This document shows, piece after piece, positions 44,664 through 52,500 of a stretch of 64,000 nt of DNA. The translations under genes and the position numbers were made by a program. How positions within the stretch are numbered: position 1 is the first letter of the stretch; every line of letters begins with the position of its first letter. Source of the DNA: Hespellia sp. (GTDB lineage: Bacteria; Bacillota; Clostridia; Lachnospirales; Lachnospiraceae); assembly GCA_022790755.1 (NCBI GenBank), contig JAAVXR010000016.1, forward strand, positions 1 to 64,000, given 5' to 3'. The notes under the pieces are model-generated. The model made no database searches. It saw only the letters and a program-made list of their open reading frames with translations, and was not told where the DNA came from.

Positions 44664-45560
44664 TCACGGTACATGATATCCGCGTGACGCTGCCAGAATC
44701 TGATACCATTCGTCATAGGACAGTTTGATTTCTTGTGCGTCTGCTGCCACTTTTATCCGAGCTGGATTCATTGTTCCCGTGATTGCAGTGATTTTGGCGG
44801 GGTGAGCAAATAACCATGCGTACATAATCGTGTCGATTGCCGTACGATGGTCGGAAGCGATTTCTCCCAAAGTCTCACGCAGACGCAGTGATTGTGGATC
44901 TTCACCGGTAAATACCGTTCCTCCGCCGAGAGGGGACCATGCCATGAGTGGAATCTTTCGGGTCAGAGCATCGTCCGTCACGCCGTTAAAGAAGTGGTCT
45001 ACACTCTTTACAGATAATTCTACCTGATTTGTTACTAACGGAATGGAAAGATAACTTTGCAGCATTTCCATCTGAGAAGGCATGAAGTTGGAGACGCCGA
45101 GATTCAACGCCTTTCCCTCTTTTACAATAGTTTCCAGCGCGTCTGCCGTTTCCGCCGGGTCAGCCAGAAGGTCCGGACGATGAATCAGTAACAAATCCAC
45201 GTGGTCGGTGGCTAATCTTTGGAGAGAATTTTCTATTTCAGTAAGTAATTTCTTTTTCGAAGAATTATAATAAATGACTTTGTTTCCTTCCGCTCTGGGA
45301 AGAACAATGCCGGCCTTTGTCACCAGTTTCATTTTGTTTCGCAATCCGGGCTGCTTTTTGAGTACGGCTTCGCCAAAAAGTGTTTCGCAGCCGGTAGCGC
45401 CGTATACTGGCGCGTGGTCGAAAGAATCAATGCCCATATCCAGACATTCTTCCACAAAGCGTAGAATCTGTGCCTTATCCATGTTGGCATCTTTCATCCT
45501 CATACAACCGACTGTTACCTGGGACAATTCCAGATTATCACTGAATTTTATCATTTTCAT
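44664..45560 (-). CDS. Aldo/keto reductase (YdhF-like)
   Basis: A 298-residue TIM-barrel reductase. The catalytic tetrad fits: D in GIDSFDHAPVYG, the tyrosine in that segment (VYG), K in LVTKAGIV, and H in DLLLIHRPD. The nucleotide pocket is near ITGTMNPARIKVA. It resembles the YdhF group of AKRs, which reduce aldehydes or ketosugars with NADPH. AGGAGGACTTTTAACT lies before the ATG. The gene follows the second permease gene by 20 bp and belongs to the same minus-strand operon as the Gfo/Idh gene, so the two may work on the same sugar intermediate. Confidence 0.87.
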   Translation of the reverse strand: MKMIKFSDNLELSQVTVGCMRMKDANMDKAQILRFVEECLDMGIDSFDHAPVYGATGCETLFGEAVLKKQPGLRNKMKLVTKAGIVLPRAEGNKVIYYNSSKKKLLTEIENSLQRLATDHVDLLLIHRPDLLADPAETADALETIVKEGKALNLGVSNFMPSQMEMLQSYLSIPLVTNQVELSVKSVDHFFNGVTDDALTRKIPLMAWSPLGGGTVFTGEDPQSLRLRETLGEIASDHRTAIDTIMYAWLFAHPAKITAITGTMNPARIKVAADAQEIKLSYDEWYQILAASRGYHVP

Positions 45561-45580
45561 AGTTAAAAGTCCTCCTGTAA

Positions 45581-46420
45581 CTATTCTTTTACGCCGCCTG
45601 TTGTCAGGCCCGCGATAATTTTCTTCTGGAATATCAGTACCAGTATGATTAAAGGTACTGTAACTACTACGGTTGCCGCTGCCATATCACCCCATGGAAG
45701 TTCGTAATTACTTGGGAACAGAGAGATTCCGACAGGAACCGTTCGCATCAAGTCATTGGTCATGAAAGTCAGAGCGTAAATATACTCATTCCAAGCATTG
45801 ATAAATACGATCAGACCAACCGAAAAAATAGCAGGTTTGATCAGCGGAAGCATGATCTGGAAAAATACGCGCGCGCGGGAACAGCCGTCGATGGCAGCGG
45901 CTTCTTCAAAACCTTTGGGAAGCTGCGCAAAAAAGTTGGTCAACAGCCAGATAGACAACGGCAGTGCAAACGTAATATATGGGATCACAAGACCCGCGTA
46001 AGTATTCAACAGACGTAAATCCTTTAATAAAAGGTAGATCGGACTTAAGGTGGCGATCGTTGGAAACATGGAAATGCTCAGGATCGCCATGAGCATAATC
46101 TTTTTGCCTTTAAATCGAAGTCGTGCCAGTGCATAAGCCGCGGAAGCGCCGATCAGTATACTCAACAAGGTGGTGGTAGTAGCTACAATAAAACTGTTTA
46201 TCAGATACCTGGCAAATGGATGTTTCTCAAACACATTTACATAAAATTGTCCGTGCACGGAGCTGGGAATCCATTTTGCCGGTATTGCCGAAATTTCAGC
46301 CATGGGTTTGATGGAAGTCAAGAATTGCCAGAAGAAAGGCAATACAATAATTCCAACAAACACGATGACAAACAGATAAAATAATATTTTTGTTATAATA
46401 GAACCATTTTTTTTCTGCAT
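45581..46420 (-). CDS. Carbohydrate ABC transporter permease (MalG-like)
   Basis: A 279-residue inner-membrane permease with six membrane segments. The ATPase-contact EAA loop is EEAAAIDGCSRARVFFQIMLPLIKPA. It pairs with the MalF-like permease encoded 10 bp upstream. The start at 46420 follows GGAGGGAGAAT and fits the gap; a longer frame would run into the upstream gene. Substrate class (oligosaccharide or disaccharide) is inferred from the family CUT1 and the GH13 neighbour. No ATP-binding gene is present in the cluster. Confidence 0.92.
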   Translation of the reverse strand: MQKKNGSIITKILFYLFVIVFVGIIVLPFFWQFLTSIKPMAEISAIPAKWIPSSVHGQFYVNVFEKHPFARYLINSFIVATTTTLLSILIGASAAYALARLRFKGKKIMLMAILSISMFPTIATLSPIYLLLKDLRLLNTYAGLVIPYITFALPLSIWLLTNFFAQLPKGFEEAAAIDGCSRARVFFQIMLPLIKPAIFSVGLIVFINAWNEYIYALTFMTNDLMRTVPVGISLFPSNYELPWGDMAAATVVVTVPLIILVLIFQKKIIAGLTTGGVKE

Positions 46421-46430
46421 ATTCTCCCTC

Positions 46431-47339
46431 CTACATATCCGTGATCTGATCGCCGAGGACACGCATGTAAATCAGACTGATGATGAATACGATGATAAAG
46501 ATCATTACCGCCATCGCGGAACCATATCCGAAGTCAAGGAATTTCATCAAATGATTGTAGGCATAGACGGATACACTTTCGGTTCCGTTGGCTCCGCCGG
46601 TCATAACTGAGATCAAATCAAATACACGGAAGGCATCTAATGTTCGGAACAGCAAGGCAACTAGTGCAGTTGTCTTGACGGTTGGTAAGGTGACATAGAA
46701 GAATCTTTGGAAAACATTCGCGCCGTCAATTTTGGCCGCTTCATAGAGTTCTTCCGGAACCATCTGAAGTCCAGCTAGGATTAGCAGGGCCATATAAGGA
46801 GCCGTCTTCCAGACGTCGGTAATCACCAGGGCCATAAAGGAACCACTGGAAGTACTGAGCCATGCCTGATATTTTTCGATGATACCCAGGCGCATCAGGA
46901 TATCGATAAAAAGACCATATTGATCGTTGTAAATGAATTTCCACATCAACGCGGAAACGGATGTGGGGATGGCCCATGGAATCAAAATAGCGGCTCTTAC
47001 AATACCTTTGCCGCGGAATGGCTTATTCATAATCAGAGCTGCGGCGAAACCGATTAAAAATTCCAGCACCACCGTAGTCACTGTAAATTTCAGAGTAAAA
47101 ATAATTGCTGTAATCGCTCTTTCATCTTTAAAAATGTTCAAATAATTTTGAAAGCCGATAAAGGGATATCCGCTGCCCGGATCGGTCAAAACCATTTCAT
47201 GAAGACTGATCCAGAGGGTTCTGAGAATCGGGTATACTGCAATGGCCAGCAAGACGAGGATTGCCGGAGTCATCATGATCCACGCATCCCGGGCTTCGGT
47301 TTTCATAATAGAACTGGTTTTCTTCTTTTTTTCTGACAT
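46431..47339 (-). CDS. Carbohydrate ABC transporter permease (MalF/UgpA-like)
   Basis: A 302-residue permease with six membrane segments beginning AWIMMTPAILVLLAIAVYPI. The EAA loop is LYEAAKIDGANVFQRFFYVTLPTVKT. A basic N-terminus (SEKKKKTSS) faces the cytoplasm. The start at 47339 has GGAGGCAGCG directly before it; the ATG 12 bp upstream has none. It follows the binding-protein gene after a 119-bp gap that holds a 14-bp perfect hairpin, so permease expression should be lower than that of the lipoprotein. Confidence 0.92.
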   Translation of the reverse strand: MSEKKKKTSSIMKTEARDAWIMMTPAILVLLAIAVYPILRTLWISLHEMVLTDPGSGYPFIGFQNYLNIFKDERAITAIIFTLKFTVTTVVLEFLIGFAAALIMNKPFRGKGIVRAAILIPWAIPTSVSALMWKFIYNDQYGLFIDILMRLGIIEKYQAWLSTSSGSFMALVITDVWKTAPYMALLILAGLQMVPEELYEAAKIDGANVFQRFFYVTLPTVKTTALVALLFRTLDAFRVFDLISVMTGGANGTESVSVYAYNHLMKFLDFGYGSAMAVMIFIIVFIISLIYMRVLGDQITDM

Positions 47340-47398
47340 CGCTGCCTCCATTCCTTTTTCATACTATGAAATGTCAGTATATCGAGCATCACCAAACT

Positions 47399-47432
47399 AA
47401 TATAGGGTGTGTCAGATTACACACCCTATATT
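47399..47432. other. Intercistronic 14-bp hairpin between binding-protein and permease genes
   Basis: AATATAGGGTGTGT pairs perfectly with ACACACCCTATATT over a six-base loop. No long T run follows on the minus strand (TAGTTTGG), so it likely protects the upstream mRNA or causes partial termination rather than full stop. Confidence 0.75.
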
Positions 47433-47458
47433 GTTGGTATAAGTTAGAGAAACAAGAA

Positions 47459-48766
47459 TTATTTGCTCAATTCTTCTGCTTCTGCCTGTAAAGCGTCTAA
47501 TGCTGCTTTTACCTCTACTTCGCCGGTCAAAGCCTGATGGATATTTCTCTGAATTGCATCAGAAAGCTTTGCGTACTGTGGAGATGCAGGTCTGGATTTT
47601 CCACCTTCGATAATGCCATAGAAATCTTCGTAGAATGGAATTTCTTCGAGAATCTCAGCGTCCTGATATACAGATTTTACGACTGGAGGCTGAGCGGAGA
47701 TCAGAGTCATCTCTTTCTGAGTCTCTTCGCTGGTCATGAATTTGATAAATTCGCCTGCAGCTTCTTTGTGTGCGTCGTCGATATTATTGTTTACTACGAG
47801 ATCCAGACCGCCCAGGCAGGAGTGAGGATCGGTTCCGTTCGGTCCGATTGGAAGAGTTGTTGCGCCGATCTTATCTGTTACCTGAGAGCCTTCACCCTGT
47901 CCTGATGACCAGAATCCTGACCAGTCACGGATGAAGAAGCATTTACCCTGTTTAAATACGTCTTCGCTTTCTGTTTCTGCATAGGTGGTAACGCCTTCTG
48001 GAGCATACTCATCGACCAATTTCTTCATGATTTCAGTTGCTTCGATGTTTTCCTCGGAGTTGATAATCGGAGCTCCGCTTTCGTCCAGGATGTCTCCGCC
48101 ATTACCCCAAACATACTCTACCCAGTTTGTAACCAGCGCCTCAGACTGTGCAGCCTGGAAGTCAGCGCCGTATTCTACGCCGTTGATGCCAACCGCTTTG
48201 TCTGCGAGTTCCATCCAACCGTCCCAGGTGGTTGGCACTTCTGCCTTTAATTCCTCTAATACGTCCGTTCTATAGAACAGAACGCTAGAGTTGGTGAACC
48301 ATGGAGCCGCGACTAATTTTCCATCATATGTAGCTGCTGCTACAGTACCTTCGATCATGGCGTCGGTCGCTGAGGAGTCGAGGTATTCGCCCAAATCAGC
48401 CAGCCATCCGGCAGATGCAAACTCTGCAATGTAAACGACGTCAAGGCCCATGATATCAACGCTGGTATCTCCGCCTGCCAGTTTGTTGACAAAGTCGTCA
48501 TGCACCGTGTTGGCGTCTTGTGGCAGAATAACGGTATTCACTTCGATCTTGTCCTGACTCTCATTGAACTTGTCGACGATCTTCTGTGTTGGCTCCCCGA
48601 CGCCTTGGTCGAAAGAAAAGTTCAATGTGATCTTCTCACCGCCATCTGATGTAGCATCTGTGCTACCGCTTCCACTTCCGTTGCTTCCGCCGCAACCTGC
48701 CAGCGAAAAGGCCATAACTGCAGATGCTGCGAGTGCTGCTGCTCGTTTCCATGTTCTCTTTTTCAT
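47459..48766 (-). CDS. Sugar ABC transporter substrate-binding lipoprotein
   Basis: A 435-residue extracellular solute-binding protein (family 1, MalE-like). The signal peptide ends in the lipobox LAGC with C25 as lipid anchor, followed by a glycine/serine linker (GGSNGSGSGSTDATSDGGEK). The two-lobed domain holds typical CUT1 features: VDIMGLDVVYIAEFASAGWL, AAPWFTNSSVLFYRTDVL and a C-terminal aromatic stretch. The start at 48766 follows GGAGGATTTCAC; a frame extension of 13 codons upstream is not supported. It is the first gene of the cluster, behind a LacI-type operator at 49033, and likely binds sucrose, maltose or related glucosides. Confidence 0.92.
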   Translation of the reverse strand: MKKRTWKRAAALAASAVMAFSLAGCGGSNGSGSGSTDATSDGGEKITLNFSFDQGVGEPTQKIVDKFNESQDKIEVNTVILPQDANTVHDDFVNKLAGGDTSVDIMGLDVVYIAEFASAGWLADLGEYLDSSATDAMIEGTVAAATYDGKLVAAPWFTNSSVLFYRTDVLEELKAEVPTTWDGWMELADKAVGINGVEYGADFQAAQSEALVTNWVEYVWGNGGDILDESGAPIINSEENIEATEIMKKLVDEYAPEGVTTYAETESEDVFKQGKCFFIRDWSGFWSSGQGEGSQVTDKIGATTLPIGPNGTDPHSCLGGLDLVVNNNIDDAHKEAAGEFIKFMTSEETQKEMTLISAQPPVVKSVYQDAEILEEIPFYEDFYGIIEGGKSRPASPQYAKLSDAIQRNIHQALTGEVEVKAALDALQAEAEELSK

Positions 48767-48841
48767 GTGAAATCCTCCTTCATAATAAAATAATTGATGT
48801 ATCACATTATACCTTTCGGTGTAACGTCTATTTTTACTTTG

Positions 48842-48900
48842 AAAGTTCGCTGCCGAGTAGGCAGCATAAATTTAGGGATGCCCCATGTGCACGCAACTTT
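48842..48900 (+). repeat. Dispersed palindromic element, family A, copy 5 (core)
   Basis: AAAGTTCGCTGCCGAGTAGG begins the copy; GCTGCCgagtaGGCAGC is its hairpin, TTTAGGGATGCC the conserved middle and GCAACTTT its end. Both the inner stem (GCTGCC/GGCAGC) and the ends (AAAGTT/AACTTT) differ from copy 1 but still pair. It lies in the 5' leader of the binding-protein gene. Confidence 0.7.
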
Positions 48901-49032
48901 CATGTTTGGAGATGGGGAAAATGCTTTCCTTATATGCTATTTCTTGTGCGGATTTGGCAAATAAAATTATAAAATACGACATTTTTTACAAATATTATTG
49001 CGTATTTTTGTGTGGTTTTGCTAAAAAATATT

Positions 49033-49048
49033 AGGAAAGCGTTTTCTT
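49033..49048. promoter_or_regulatory. LacI-type operator upstream of the ABC cluster
   Basis: AGGAAAGCGTTTTCTT is a near-palindrome around CG, like the catabolite/LacI-family consensus. It lies between the lacI gene and the binding-protein gene, upstream of an AT-rich promoter region (minus-strand TATAAT near 48968). Confidence 0.65.
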
Positions 49049-49062
49049 GATGCCGATAGGAT

Positions 49063-49085
49063 AAGAGCTGTTTGTTACAGCTCTT
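49063..49085 (-). terminator. Hairpin after the lacI-type gene
   Basis: AAGAGCTG pairs with CAGCTCTT over TTTGTTA, 16 bp behind the lacI stop on the minus strand. The T run is weak, so termination may be partial. Confidence 0.55.
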
Positions 49086-49100
49086 GGTTTATATATGTTC

Positions 49101-50120
49101 TTATATGTTCAATGTTCGGATTGTGCTTCTGCGGATAATCTTATGAGGGACATAGTGTGTCATCGCCGTTTTGTCTTCCTGGTCAATCCATTTCATTAAC
49201 TCCCGTGCCGCCATTTCTCCTTCGTGGAAATAGGAGATACGAACCGTTGAGAGTTCCGGTTGAAAATAGGTGGCGAAATCTGAATCGTCGAATCCCATCA
49301 CAGAGATCTCTCCTGGTACATCTACGTGCATATTTTTTAAAAATTGTATGACACCGACTGCAATGACATCGCTTCCCGTCACGACGGCTGTCGGAAGGAT
49401 ACTATTTTCCTCATAAATCTTCCTCATCCCATCATAACCAAATTGGAAAGAAAAATCGCCCTGTTCAATATAAGAGTCTATGATATCTATTCCGGCTTGT
49501 TTTAGTGCTGTTTTATAACCCTGAAGTCTTTTCTGTCCCGATGAGAAGTCATGTTTTGGTCCACCCAGATAGGCGATTCGGCGATGCCCGTTATCCAGCA
49601 AAAATTGTACCGCATCTGACATTGCCTGAATGTTGTTATGTACAACGGTGTCAATGATGCCTTCACCCACGGGCGTTTCCTGCGTAACCAGAACAGTGGG
49701 ATAACTGCGCTTTAGAATAGAGTCGACCAATCTTTGGTTGATATTGATTCCTGCAAATAGGAGTCCGTCGATCTGCTTTTCTTCCAATAGCTCCAACAGT
49801 CGAATCTCCCGGTCCTGTTCTCCGCCGGATTCGCAGATCATGATGGTATATCCTCTGTTTTCGCATACGCTGTTGATGCCTTTTGTCAATGTTCCAAAAA
49901 CGGTATTGGAAATGTCGGAGACAATGACTCCGATCATGTTTGTTTTCTTTGTAACCAGACTTTGCGCCAGGGGGTTTGGCTTGAAGTGATTTCGCTTTAT
50001 CACTTCATAAACGCGTGCGCGAAGCTCCGGACTGACGGGCTTTGTGCCATTCATAACCCTGGAAACTGTGGAGATAGATACGCCTGCCTCCTTTGCAATA
50101 TCTGAAATTGTAACTGCCAT
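49101..50120 (-). CDS. LacI family transcriptional regulator of the alpha-glucoside cluster
   Basis: A 339-residue LacI/GalR-type regulator. The N-terminal headpiece is VTISDIAKEAGVSISTVSRV with KPNPLAQSLVTKKTNMIGV as hinge, and the effector domain ends with VMGFDDSDFATYFQPELSTV. It lies directly upstream of, and in the same direction as, the binding-protein, permease, reductase and GH13 genes. Operators at 50151 (own promoter) and 49033 (cluster) fit local control, with release by a sugar derived from the imported substrate. That control is inferred from site position. Confidence 0.92.
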   Translation of the reverse strand: MAVTISDIAKEAGVSISTVSRVMNGTKPVSPELRARVYEVIKRNHFKPNPLAQSLVTKKTNMIGVIVSDISNTVFGTLTKGINSVCENRGYTIMICESGGEQDREIRLLELLEEKQIDGLLFAGININQRLVDSILKRSYPTVLVTQETPVGEGIIDTVVHNNIQAMSDAVQFLLDNGHRRIAYLGGPKHDFSSGQKRLQGYKTALKQAGIDIIDSYIEQGDFSFQFGYDGMRKIYEENSILPTAVVTGSDVIAVGVIQFLKNMHVDVPGEISVMGFDDSDFATYFQPELSTVRISYFHEGEMAARELMKWIDQEDKTAMTHYVPHKIIRRSTIRTLNI

Positions 50121-50150
50121 TTTTTTCTCTCTTTTCGATATGATTCACAT

Positions 50151-50166
50151 AGGAAAAGGTTTTCCT
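50151..50166. promoter_or_regulatory. Palindromic operator before the lacI-type gene
   Basis: AGGAAAAggTTTTCCT has perfect 7-bp arms and lies 31 bp before the lacI start. It shares 10 of 12 central bases with the site at 49034. Confidence 0.65.
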
Positions 50167-50187
50167 TCTTTTGTTTGCATATTAACA

Positions 50188-50220
50188 CTCCAAAATAGGA
50201 ACGTCAATCCTATTTTGGAG
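50188..50220. terminator. Hairpin between the metalloprotease-like and lacI-type genes
   Basis: CTCCAAAATAGG pairs perfectly with CCTATTTTGGAG (12 bp) over AACGTCAAT. It lies behind the minus-strand gene ending at 50288 and before the lacI promoter. The T run on the minus strand is poor. Confidence 0.6.
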
Positions 50221-50287
50221 CTACTTTGCATTTTTGTTATTTATTACTAATTTCAACGGGAAAAATTGTGCGATTTCAACAGAGAAG

Positions 50288-50971
50288 TTATGCTGTTTTC
50301 TGCATTTGTCCTTCTGGCTTTGCTTTTGGTTGTGTATCGGAAGCTGTCACGGTTCTGGTTGTTCCACCGGAGACATAAACTTTCCCGCATTCCGGACAGA
50401 TATCGGTATGTAAACTTACGCTCTGGCTGAGGACACGTCGGTCTTCCTTCTCTGCGGCAGCCTGTTCTCGTACCACGTGCTCCATCTCATGACCGCGTAC
50501 TGCGGATGCCGCCTGATCTGGTGAAATATGCGTTGGAGTCTGATAGGATACTCCGGGATCATCGGAGCCGTCTTGATATTTTCGTTTTGCACAGGTCTGG
50601 CATTCCCCTTTCTCGGCTGCCTCCAGCACACCATCGACGCCTGCCTTTTCGTTCCCTAGTCCAATTTTTACACCTTTTTGTTCTGGATCGTACTGCTGCA
50701 TGCGCATACGCACAGCCATCTCTGCAGGATCGGCACCTTCCCGCAAAAAAGGAATGACGTTTCCAGACATTCCTGGTCGTACTCTTGATATGGCATCCAC
50801 TGGCGGTACAGGAGTATCCAGACTGATCGCCCGTACTGGGGTGACGGCTGTCGTCGCCTGTACTGGTTGAACAGGCTGTACTCTTTCGGCTGCACTGATT
50901 CGCATTCTGGAATACCCGCCATATTGATAATAATTGTAGTATGGATTCACTCCTGAAATACTTCCTACCAT
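50288..50971 (-). CDS. Putative metalloprotease of the SprA-related/CJM1_0395 type
   Basis: A 227-residue protein. Residues 1-100 are a low-complexity, tyrosine-, valine- and proline-rich head (VQPVQPVQATTAVTPV). The conserved part begins with a CxxC pair (C124, C127 in ECQTCAKRKYQDGSDDPGVS), continues with THISPDQAASAV and the zinc-protease-like HEMEH (H161-H165) and ends with a second CxxC (C192, C195 in DICPECGKVYVSGG). This fits the SprA-related family, annotated as putative metalloproteases; no activity is proven. There is no signal peptide. It stands alone on the minus strand. Confidence 0.75.
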   Translation of the reverse strand: MVGSISGVNPYYNYYQYGGYSRMRISAAERVQPVQPVQATTAVTPVRAISLDTPVPPVDAISRVRPGMSGNVIPFLREGADPAEMAVRMRMQQYDPEQKGVKIGLGNEKAGVDGVLEAAEKGECQTCAKRKYQDGSDDPGVSYQTPTHISPDQAASAVRGHEMEHVVREQAAAEKEDRRVLSQSVSLHTDICPECGKVYVSGGTTRTVTASDTQPKAKPEGQMQKTA

Positions 50972-51109
50972 ATACAGTTCCCTCCGTCATGAACTTCTGT
51001 CAACGTACTTACTTGTTTGATAAATTTGATAAATGGATTATCAATCTTCTGTATTTAATATCGTCAAAAAAGGAATAAAAATAATGAGGACTTAAAGAAA
51101 TAAGTTTTG

Positions 51110-51139
51110 TAATAATTCAGCTTTTTTGTTGAATTATTA
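51110..51139. other. AT-rich hairpin between divergent genes
   Basis: TAATAATTCA pairs with TGAATTATTA over ten bases. No gene ends here on either strand, so it may be a regulatory site rather than a terminator. The rest of the 270-bp gap shows only AT-rich promoter-like sequence. Confidence 0.4.
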
Positions 51140-51244
51140 AGAAGTAGTGCGGCTTGTAAACCTTAAATTGCTATGGTATCATAATATAAATATCAGAAGG
51201 ATACTTTACAGGTAATGTAGCATATAATAAAGGTGGTGAATCCT

Positions 51245-52195
51245 TTGGGAGTAAAAGATACGGTAACGACAAAATATATGAGGCAGAATGAAATCTTTGC
51301 TGACGCTTTTAATTATTATATATATGGCGGCGAACAGGTAATCAATCCGGAAAACCTGGAGGAACTCGATACCCGTGAGATAGATGTTCCTTATGGCGGA
51401 GAAAAAGGAGTGGAACAGCCAGTACAGAAAACCAGAGATGTTATTAAATCGGTCATTGCGATGATGGATAAACGGCTCGCATATCTGCTTCTGGCAATTG
51501 AGAATCAGTCCAATATTCATTATGCGATGCCAGTAAAAAATATGGTTTATGATGCTCTTCAATATGCGAAACAAGTGAAAGGAGCGATAGCTTCTCATAA
51601 AGTGTCTGGCGATTACGAAGGTGTTGGCAGTGATGAATATCTGTCAGGATTTATGAAAGAGGATCGGTTGTTACCAGTAGTGACATTGGTTATATATTTT
51701 GATTCCAAAGAATGGGATGGCCCGCTGTCAATTCATGAAATGTTTTTGGAACAGGACGCCAGAGTGCTTGCGCTGGTTCCTGATTATAGGGTTAATTTGC
51801 TTGCACCGGCTTCGATAGAGGATCATAACTTTGAAAAGTTTCAGAGTTCTTTGAAAGAAGTTTTATCATTTATTAAGCATGCAAGGGATAAGGATAAATT
51901 GAAGAAGGTTTTAGACGCGGATGAGTCATTCCGGCATCTCGGAAGAAGTGAAGTTGATGTGTTAAATGCTTGTGTAGGTGCAAAGATAACAGTAAATGAA
52001 GGGGAGGAGGCGATTGATGTGTGTTTGGCGATTCAGCAAATGAATGAGGAAGCTGCACAGAAAGAAAGAATTTCTACGCTGTTGAATAGCATTAAGAACC
52101 TTATGAAAAAAATGGATTGGACTGCAGAACATTCCATGGACGTACTGAATGTTTCTGAAAACGATCGAGAGGTACTTACACAGCTGCTTAAATAG
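51245..52195 (+). CDS. Rpn family recombination-promoting nuclease/putative transposase
   Basis: A 316-residue PD-(D/E)XK-type protein of the Rpn/YhgA-like family. The N-terminus VKDTVTTKYMRQNEIFADAFN and the core LPVVTLVIYFDSKEWDGPLS are the family hallmarks; D in the IDVPYGG/LAIENQSNI region and the ExQ-type motif (AIENQSN) match the active site. Such proteins cut DNA and promote RecA-independent recombination; they occur in many copies in gut Clostridia. The TTG at 51245 is preferred because AAAGGTGGTG lies eight bases before it; the GTG at 51233 is inside that site. A helical C-terminal tail follows. Confidence 0.85.
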   Translation: MGVKDTVTTKYMRQNEIFADAFNYYIYGGEQVINPENLEELDTREIDVPYGGEKGVEQPVQKTRDVIKSVIAMMDKRLAYLLLAIENQSNIHYAMPVKNMVYDALQYAKQVKGAIASHKVSGDYEGVGSDEYLSGFMKEDRLLPVVTLVIYFDSKEWDGPLSIHEMFLEQDARVLALVPDYRVNLLAPASIEDHNFEKFQSSLKEVLSFIKHARDKDKLKKVLDADESFRHLGRSEVDVLNACVGAKITVNEGEEAIDVCLAIQQMNEEAAQKERISTLLNSIKNLMKKMDWTAEHSMDVLNVSENDREVLTQLLK

Positions 52196-52237
52196 ATGAG
52201 TTGCCATCATCTTAAATTTTTGTGTACCAAAATTCTC

Positions 52238-52266
52238 TTGACATTCTCCTCAAATCAGTGTAAAGT
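52238..52266 (+). promoter_or_regulatory. Promoter of the SAM riboswitch-metK transcript
   Basis: TTGACA (52238-52243) and TAAAGT (52261-52266) are 17 bp apart, about 30 bp before the aptamer. Confidence 0.65.
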
Positions 52267-52300
52267 TTTATATGTATAAAAATAATAAATAACAATCTTT

Positions 52301-52399
52301 CTCTTATTCAGAGCAGTGGAGATACATAGGATCTGAGAAGCTGCGGCAACCCCTTTGCAGGAAGGTGCTAACCTGAGCGAGTGAATCGAACAATAAGAG
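52301..52399 (+). ncRNA. SAM-I (S-box) riboswitch aptamer
   Basis: P1 is CTCTTATT (52301) with AATAAGAG (52392). The conserved internal parts CAGAGCAGTGGAG, GCTGCGGCAACCCC, GGAAGGTGCTAACCTGAGCG and TGAATCGAACAATAAG are in the S-box order. It binds S-adenosylmethionine and, with the terminator at 52420, turns off metK when SAM is plentiful. Confidence 0.95.
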
Positions 52400-52419
52400 G
52401 ATTGGTTTATTTCAAAGAT

Positions 52420-52451
52420 AAAGCAGTCCGCTTTGAGTGGACTGCTTTTTG
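52420..52451 (+). terminator. SAM riboswitch expression-platform terminator
   Basis: AAAGCAGTCC pairs with GGACTGCTTT, followed by TTG. It lies between the aptamer and metK and is the off-state hairpin. Confidence 0.9.
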
Positions 52452-52500
52452 TTTTGGAATTTATATCATATGGTAAGAGAAAGAAGAAAGAGAGGATTTT

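Noticed and set aside
51245..52195. Rpn-type gene as evidence of an intact insertion sequence
   Set aside because: No inverted repeats or target duplications are visible around it; the family is usually found as single genes.
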